A DNA stretch of 64,000 nt from JAJYKC01 sp035545735. Its GTDB lineage: Bacteria > Acidobacteriota > Terriglobia > Bryobacterales > Bryobacteraceae. Location of the stretch: assembly GCA_035545735.1 (NCBI GenBank), contig DASZXS010000073.1, positions 70,710 through 134,709 on the forward strand, given 5' to 3'. The notes beneath the pieces were generated by a model. It searched no databases. It saw only the letters and a program-made list of their open reading frames with translations, and had not been told where the DNA came from. Below, piece by piece: positions 59,813 through 64,000 of the stretch. Position 1 is the stretch's first letter. Each line of letters opens with the position of its first letter. The position numbers and the translations under genes were made by a program.

Positions 59813-61405
59813 GTGGCGCAAACGCCAAACGTGTATTCCGAACCGGAGCCGCTCGCGTCAATGGAACTTCCGTTGCTCGCAAGCGAGTTGATCTGCGTCG
59901 TGGCTCCCCCCAAGCGAACCGGCGCCATTCCGATTGAGACTACGCCGCGCCCGCTGATTCCCCTGCGCCCGCCAAGCGAAGGCGAGCAGTACCGCTTCCA
60001 CTTCGATATGACCCGCTGCATCGGATGCAAGTGCTGCGTTGTCGCGTGCAATGAGCAGAACGGCAACCCCGCGGCAATCAACTGGCGGCGTGTCGGCGAG
60101 ATCGAGGGCGGCCACTATCCCTACGTCCAGCGGCATCATCTGTCGATGGGCTGCAACCATTGCCTGGAGCCTTCCTGCCTGACCGGCTGCCCGGTGGAAG
60201 CGTACCGCAAGGATCCCGCAACCGGTGTGGTGATTCACGATGCCGCCGTCTGCATCGGATGCCAGTATTGCACCTGGAACTGTTCCTATGGAGTGCCACA
60301 GTACAACGCCGAGCGGGGCGTCGTCGGCAAGTGCGATCTTTGCCACAACCGCATCGCGGACGGCGCGGCGCCGGCATGTGCCGCGGCCTGCCCGGAAGGC
60401 GCAATCGCGGTCGAGATCGTGAATATCGAGGAGTGGCGCCGCAACTACATCAGCGCCAACGCGCCCGGGCTGCCGTCCGCCGGCGACAGCATCTCCACGA
60501 CGCGTGTGACGCTACCCCAGAATCTTCCGCGAGACCTGGGGCGGGTCGACACCCAGCGCATCGTTCCCGAACATCCCCACTGGCCGCTCGTTTTCATGCT
60601 GGTCTTAAGTCAGCTTTCCGCCGGAGCGTTCGCGGCCCTGGCGCTGCTCGACGCTCTGGGCGGGACCCCGGCACATTGGAAATCGGTGCTCGGCTCGCTC
60701 ACACTCTCCGCCATCAGCCTCGGGACGGCAAGTTTGCACCTCGGCCGTCCAGCCTATGCCTGGCGCGCGCTGAAAGGGCTTCGGCGGTCCTGGCTGAGCC
60801 GCGAAGTGCTCACGCTGTCGATCTTCGCGGCGATTGCGTTCGCGTATTCGGCCGCGCTCTTCGATGGCCTGCCCTTCCACCGGCCGATTCTCTGGTTGAC
60901 CGCGCTTTGCGGATTGGCCGGCGTTTATTGCTCCGCGCGCATTTACATGGTCCCGGCGCGCCCCGCCTGGCGCAGCCGCTACACGCTCGCCGAATTCTTT
61001 TCCACCGCACTCCTTCTGGGGCCGCTGTTCGTTTGGACTTTGGATCGGGGGACGCTCGGCGCGGGAGCCGCACTCTGGCTCGTTCGCGCCGGAGTTGCGG
61101 GCGCCGCGGCGCAGTTGCTGACTCAACTTCCCAAGTTTTTCTGGCTCTCGCGCTCCGGGCAGTTTGAGCTGCACGCATCGTCCCTGCTGCTTTCCGGCGC
61201 CCTCCGAAACCACTTCCTTGTCCGTCTGGCTCTGTTGCTCGTCGGCGGCGTCGTTCTTCCCCTGGGCGCTCTTTCCGCATGGGTGGCCGCGGCCGCTCTG
61301 ATCCTCGCGCTTTGCGGCGAATGGCTCGGCCGATGGCTCTTCTTTGTGTCCGTGGTCCCCAAGAACATCGGGGCCGCTTTCATCCGCCCGGAGCGGGCCG
61401 CATGA
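59813..61405 (+). CDS. DmsB-DmsC-like fusion: four-cluster ferredoxin with quinol-oxidising membrane anchor
   Basis: The 530-residue protein joins two subunits that are separate in E. coli DMSO reductase. The N-terminal half has sixteen cysteines for four 4Fe-4S clusters (69/72/75/79, 114/117/122/126, 147/150/153/157, 174/177/189/193). The C-terminal half (about 258-525) has about eight hydrophobic helices as in DmsC. It should pass electrons from quinol to the next gene's molybdopterin enzyme. There is no Tat motif, so the iron-sulfur half is probably on the cytoplasmic side. GTG 59813 is preceded by AAGGAG at 5 bases. Its stop overlaps the nitrate reductase start by 4 bases (ATGA). Confidence 0.9.
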   Translation: MAQTPNVYSEPEPLASMELPLLASELICVVAPPKRTGAIPIETTPRPLIPLRPPSEGEQYRFHFDMTRCIGCKCCVVACNEQNGNPAAINWRRVGEIEGGHYPYVQRHHLSMGCNHCLEPSCLTGCPVEAYRKDPATGVVIHDAAVCIGCQYCTWNCSYGVPQYNAERGVVGKCDLCHNRIADGAAPACAAACPEGAIAVEIVNIEEWRRNYISANAPGLPSAGDSISTTRVTLPQNLPRDLGRVDTQRIVPEHPHWPLVFMLVLSQLSAGAFAALALLDALGGTPAHWKSVLGSLTLSAISLGTASLHLGRPAYAWRALKGLRRSWLSREVLTLSIFAAIAFAYSAALFDGLPFHRPILWLTALCGLAGVYCSARIYMVPARPAWRSRYTLAEFFSTALLLGPLFVWTLDRGTLGAGAALWLVRAGVAGAAAQLLTQLPKFFWLSRSGQFELHASSLLLSGALRNHFLVRLALLLVGGVVLPLGALSAWVAAAALILALCGEWLGRWLFFVSVVPKNIGAAFIRPERAA

Positions 61406-63603
61406 ATTCGAAACTGCTGGACTGGAAGAGAGCGCTAGGGCTGGATACCTTGCAGGAGGAGTACGCGTACTCGCGCGGCGAAACCACCGGATACACATCC
61501 TCGAAGAAAATACCCGACGCCTGGGTGCCCACCACCTGCGGATACTGCTCCGTCGGCTGCGGCATCGAAATCGGAGTGAAGAATGGACGGGCCATTGCGT
61601 CACGGCCGCTGGCCACCCACCCCGTCAATCGCGGCAAATTGTGTCCCAAGGGCCTTTCCGAACATTACATTCTGGAGGCAGCAAACCGGGCCCGATATCC
61701 CCTGCTGCGCAGCAAGGGAAAGCTGAAGCGCACCGGCTGGAATGAAGCGCTGGACACCATGGTCGAACGCCTCTGCGGCATTCAGGCCAAATACGGCACG
61801 CAGTCCATGGGCGTCCTCAGTACGGGACAGTTGGTCACCGAGGAATTGTATGCCCTCGGGAAGCTGGTGCAGCTTGGATTCGGGACCAGCAATTACGACG
61901 GCAATACGACTCTCTGCATGGCCTCGGCCGTTTCCGGATATAAGGGGTCGTTCGGCAGCGACGGCCCGCCCGGCGCTTATGAGGACATCGAGAAAGCCGA
62001 CGTCGTCCTCCTGGTCGGGGCAAACCTCGCCGACAATCATCCGATCCTCTGCCAGTACCTGGAGGCAAATTCCGGCAAGACGCTGATCGTCGCGGATCCG
62101 CGCGTTTCGAAAACCGCGATGATGGCGGATCTGTATCTCCCGTTGAAACCGCGTTCCGATCTCGCGCTCGCCAACGGCATCGCCCACATTCTGATCCGCC
62201 ACGGCCTCATCGATCGCTCTTACGTTGAGAACTACACCACCGGGTTCGAGGAACTGGCCCGCTTCCTCGAAGCGTACTCGCCGGACCGCGTCAGCCAGGT
62301 CACCGGACTGAGCGAGGAACTGCTTTACAAGACCGCCTTCCTTTACGGACGGGCGCGCGCGGCTTTCATCGGCTGGACCATGGGCGTCAACCACAGCACG
62401 CTCGGAACGGCGACTGTCAGCGCCCTTTGCAATCTTGCCCTGCTGACCGGAAATATCGGCCGTGCCGGCGCCGCGCCGTTTTCCATCACCGGCCAGTGCA
62501 ACGCCATGGGCTCGCGGGAAGCCAGCTTTACATCGAGTTTGCCCGGGTACCGAAAATTCGAAAATGGCGAGGACCGGCGGGAGCTTGCAGCGCTCTGGAA
62601 TATCGAGGAGTCGTGGCTTCCCCGCAGCCGCGGCCTGGCATACCCCGACATCATCGAAGCCGTGCTGGCAAAAAGAATCCGCGGGCTGTGGATCATTGGC
62701 ACGAACCCTTTGGTGTCATTTCCCAATCAGGACGTGCTCCGCCAGGCGCTGTCCAATCTCGATTTTCTGGTCGTGCAGGACGGCTATCATCCCACTCCCA
62801 CTACGGAACTGGCCCATCTCGTTCTTCCGGCTGCCATTTGGGGAGAGAAAGAGGGAACCTACACCAATTCGGAGCGGCGAGTCAGCAAAGTGAATCGTGC
62901 CGTCGCTCCGCCGGGCGGCGCGCGTCCGGATTTCGACATCTTCCTGGCGATCGCCGAAAAGCTGGGCTGCCGCGAGGAGATCTATCCGGGCTGGCATTCT
63001 CCGGAAGACGCATTCGATGAATGGAAGCGCGTCTCGCAAGGCAGGCTCTGCGATTATTCCGGCATCAGCTATTCGCTGCTCGCCGAGCGCGGCGCCGTGC
63101 AGTGGCCCTTTCCGGCCGGCGGAGAATCGTCGCCTCGTCTCTATCAGGATGGCCGGTTCCAGACTGGCGATGGCCGCGCCCGCCTGATCGCGGCGCATTG
63201 GGAACCTTTTCCCGAGCAGCCCACGCCAAGGTTTCCGTTGATTCTGAATACGGGAAGAACCGTGGAACACTGGCACACGCGCACAAAAACGGGCGAGATC
63301 CCTATCCTCGAACATCTCTCGCCGCGCGCTTGGCTGGAGATGAACCCGGCCGACGCCGAACAGCTTGGTTTACGCAGTCATGATCGCGTGGACGTTGTCT
63401 CACGGCGGGGGCGCGTTTCGTGCGTGGAGTTGCGGCTCACCGAAATCGTGGCCCCCGGCCAGGTCTTTATGCCGTTTCATTTCTTCGAAACCAATGTCAA
63501 CGAGGTGACGCAAAGCGCATTTGACCCGGTTTCGCGTGAGCCCAACTATAAGCAATGCGCGGTGCGGGTGACGCCCACCGGGACCACGGCAAGGGAGAGT
63601 TAA
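61402..63603 (+). CDS. narB: Assimilatory nitrate reductase catalytic subunit (molybdopterin enzyme)
   Basis: The 733-residue protein is a bis-MGD molybdoenzyme of the NarB/NasA type. C46/C49/C53/C81 in CGYCSVGC and LCPKG bind one 4Fe-4S cluster. C172 in TLCMASAVSGY should ligate molybdenum, as in nitrate reductases with a cysteine ligand. FGSDGPPGAYEDIEKADVVLLVGANLADNHPI is characteristic. No Tat leader is present, so the enzyme is cytoplasmic and probably feeds ammonium assimilation. It lacks the C-terminal 2Fe-2S and flavin domains of NasA-type relatives, so its electrons must come from a partner; the overlapping DmsB-DmsC-like fusion is the obvious candidate. ATG 61402 overlaps that gene's stop. 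Confidence 0.92.
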   Translation: MNSKLLDWKRALGLDTLQEEYAYSRGETTGYTSSKKIPDAWVPTTCGYCSVGCGIEIGVKNGRAIASRPLATHPVNRGKLCPKGLSEHYILEAANRARYPLLRSKGKLKRTGWNEALDTMVERLCGIQAKYGTQSMGVLSTGQLVTEELYALGKLVQLGFGTSNYDGNTTLCMASAVSGYKGSFGSDGPPGAYEDIEKADVVLLVGANLADNHPILCQYLEANSGKTLIVADPRVSKTAMMADLYLPLKPRSDLALANGIAHILIRHGLIDRSYVENYTTGFEELARFLEAYSPDRVSQVTGLSEELLYKTAFLYGRARAAFIGWTMGVNHSTLGTATVSALCNLALLTGNIGRAGAAPFSITGQCNAMGSREASFTSSLPGYRKFENGEDRRELAALWNIEESWLPRSRGLAYPDIIEAVLAKRIRGLWIIGTNPLVSFPNQDVLRQALSNLDFLVVQDGYHPTPTTELAHLVLPAAIWGEKEGTYTNSERRVSKVNRAVAPPGGARPDFDIFLAIAEKLGCREEIYPGWHSPEDAFDEWKRVSQGRLCDYSGISYSLLAERGAVQWPFPAGGESSPRLYQDGRFQTGDGRARLIAAHWEPFPEQPTPRFPLILNTGRTVEHWHTRTKTGEIPILEHLSPRAWLEMNPADAEQLGLRSHDRVDVVSRRGRVSCVELRLTEIVAPGQVFMPFHFFETNVNEVTQSAFDPVSREPNYKQCAVRVTPTGTTARES

Positions 63604-63608
63604 CCATC

Positions 63609-64000
63609 GTGGACATGCCCCGCAAAGCGGTGAAAATACGTCTGGCGGATTTCCGCTCCGCTCCCATGCGCGCGTTTCACCTCGCCTGGGTTGCGTTCTT
63701 CCTGTGCTTCTTTAGCTGGTTCGGCGTCGCCCCGTTGATGCCGGTGATCCGTCAGGAGTTTCACCTGACCAAGGCCCAAACAGGCAATTCCATCATCGCG
63801 TCCGTTGCGCTGGCGATTTTTGGGCGCCTCCTGCTCGGCTGGCTGTGCGATCGAATCGGGCCGCGCAAAACGCACACAGGTCTATTGATCCTCGGCTCGC
63901 TCCCGGTGATGGCGATCGGGCTTGCCCATGACAACACCTCGTTTCTGGTGTTCCGCCTGGTGATCGGCATCGTCGGGGCTTCGTTTGTAGTGACCCAATA
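63609..64000 (+). CDS. narK: NarK/NasA-type nitrate/nitrite MFS transporter (3' end outside window)
   Basis: The first 130 residues are visible. They begin with a short basic segment and then a first helix HLAWVAFFLCFFSWFGVAPLMPVI, followed by RQEFHLTKAQTGNS and the MFS loop GRLLLGWLCDRIGPRKTHTG, the signature of nitrate/nitrite porters. The third helix LLILGSLPVMAIGLA is complete, and the sequence ends in the fourth. GTG 63609 is chosen because GGGAGAG lies 9 bases upstream; ATG 63615 is an alternative two codons in. It lies 5 bases after the nitrate reductase stop. It should import nitrate for the upstream reductase. Confidence 0.87.
   Translation, partial: MDMPRKAVKIRLADFRSAPMRAFHLAWVAFFLCFFSWFGVAPLMPVIRQEFHLTKAQTGNSIIASVALAIFGRLLLGWLCDRIGPRKTHTGLLILGSLPVMAIGLAHDNTSFLVFRLVIGIVGASFVVTQ

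Noticed and set aside
1..64000. tRNA, rRNA, CRISPR arrays, insertion sequences and attachment sites
   Set aside because: I looked through the intergenic gaps, all but one (37071-37410) of them about 200 bases or less. I saw no cloverleaf-like sequence, no spaced direct repeats, no transposase or integrase gene and no terminal inverted repeats.

Overview
The window is GC-rich bacterial chromosome with genes packed on both strands and frequent 4-base start/stop overlaps. Several gene types point to Acidobacteriota, most likely the Bryobacterales/Solibacter group. These are a PadR regulator joined to a large MacB/ADOP-type permease, a PSCyt1-DUF1549-LamG-DUF1553 protein followed by a Tat-exported DUF1501 protein, PQQ-type and Gfo/Idh/MocA-type secreted oxidoreductases, and a TIM-barrel sugar isomerase with a leader peptide. 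This assignment is inferred from gene content; no 16S or other definitive marker is present. I found no tRNA, rRNA, CRISPR array, insertion sequence or prophage.

Layout. 0-9 kb: the tail of a zinc-ribbon protein, a soluble EEP-fold phosphohydrolase, a phospholipase D/cardiolipin-synthase-like protein, and a tight minus-strand run (8-Cys protein, CbiX-type chelatase, ferredoxin reductase, CoaD, aminotransferase, ManA). A GT-C-like membrane protein is divergent from a DPM1-like glycosyltransferase. 9.7-20 kb: the PSCyt1/DUF1553 + DUF1501 pair, a translationally coupled PQQ dehydrogenase/oxidoreductase pair, and an ADOP permease with its PadR regulator. 20-29.7 kb: rpsU, a SnoaL-like protein, a Tat phospholipase C next to a PmtA-like methyltransferase, an NCS1 permease, and a sugar/keto-acid catabolic group with an IclR regulator.

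29.7-50.3 kb is the centrepiece: a divergent hybrid PKS-NRPS cluster. The leftward arm encodes a free-standing loading didomain (AT-ACP) and a PKS (KS-AT-cMT-ACP-C). The rightward arm encodes NRPS1 (TubC-dock, C, A, PCP; glycine-type pocket), PKS2 (KS-AT-KR-ACP), a type II thioesterase and NRPS2 (TubC-dock, C, A, PCP, TE; valine-type pocket). The two PKS proteins end in near-identical tails (STREEIMF and SEREEVEL), and both NRPS proteins begin with TubC docking domains. This suggests the order loading -> PKS1 -> NRPS1 -> PKS2 -> NRPS2 across the two divergent operons. The implied chain is a non-carboxylated acyl starter, an alpha-methyl-beta-keto C2 unit, glycine extended to a 4-amino-3-hydroxybutanoyl unit, then valine and release by the TE. 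An extra condensation domain at the PKS1/NRPS1 junction is unexplained.

50.3-57.2 kb: a same-strand run of an unrecognised conserved protein, a MaoC hot-dog protein, a CehA/PHP metallohydrolase and a GT4 glycosyltransferase, then a DUF3037-HipA-like kinase pair on the other strand and a SAM methyltransferase. 57.3-59.6 kb: a lysine-rich EEP protein and a DUF4832 glycosidase-like protein. 59.8 kb to the end: a nitrate module with a DmsB-DmsC-like fusion, a cytoplasmic molybdopterin nitrate reductase and the start of a NarK-type transporter cut by the window edge.
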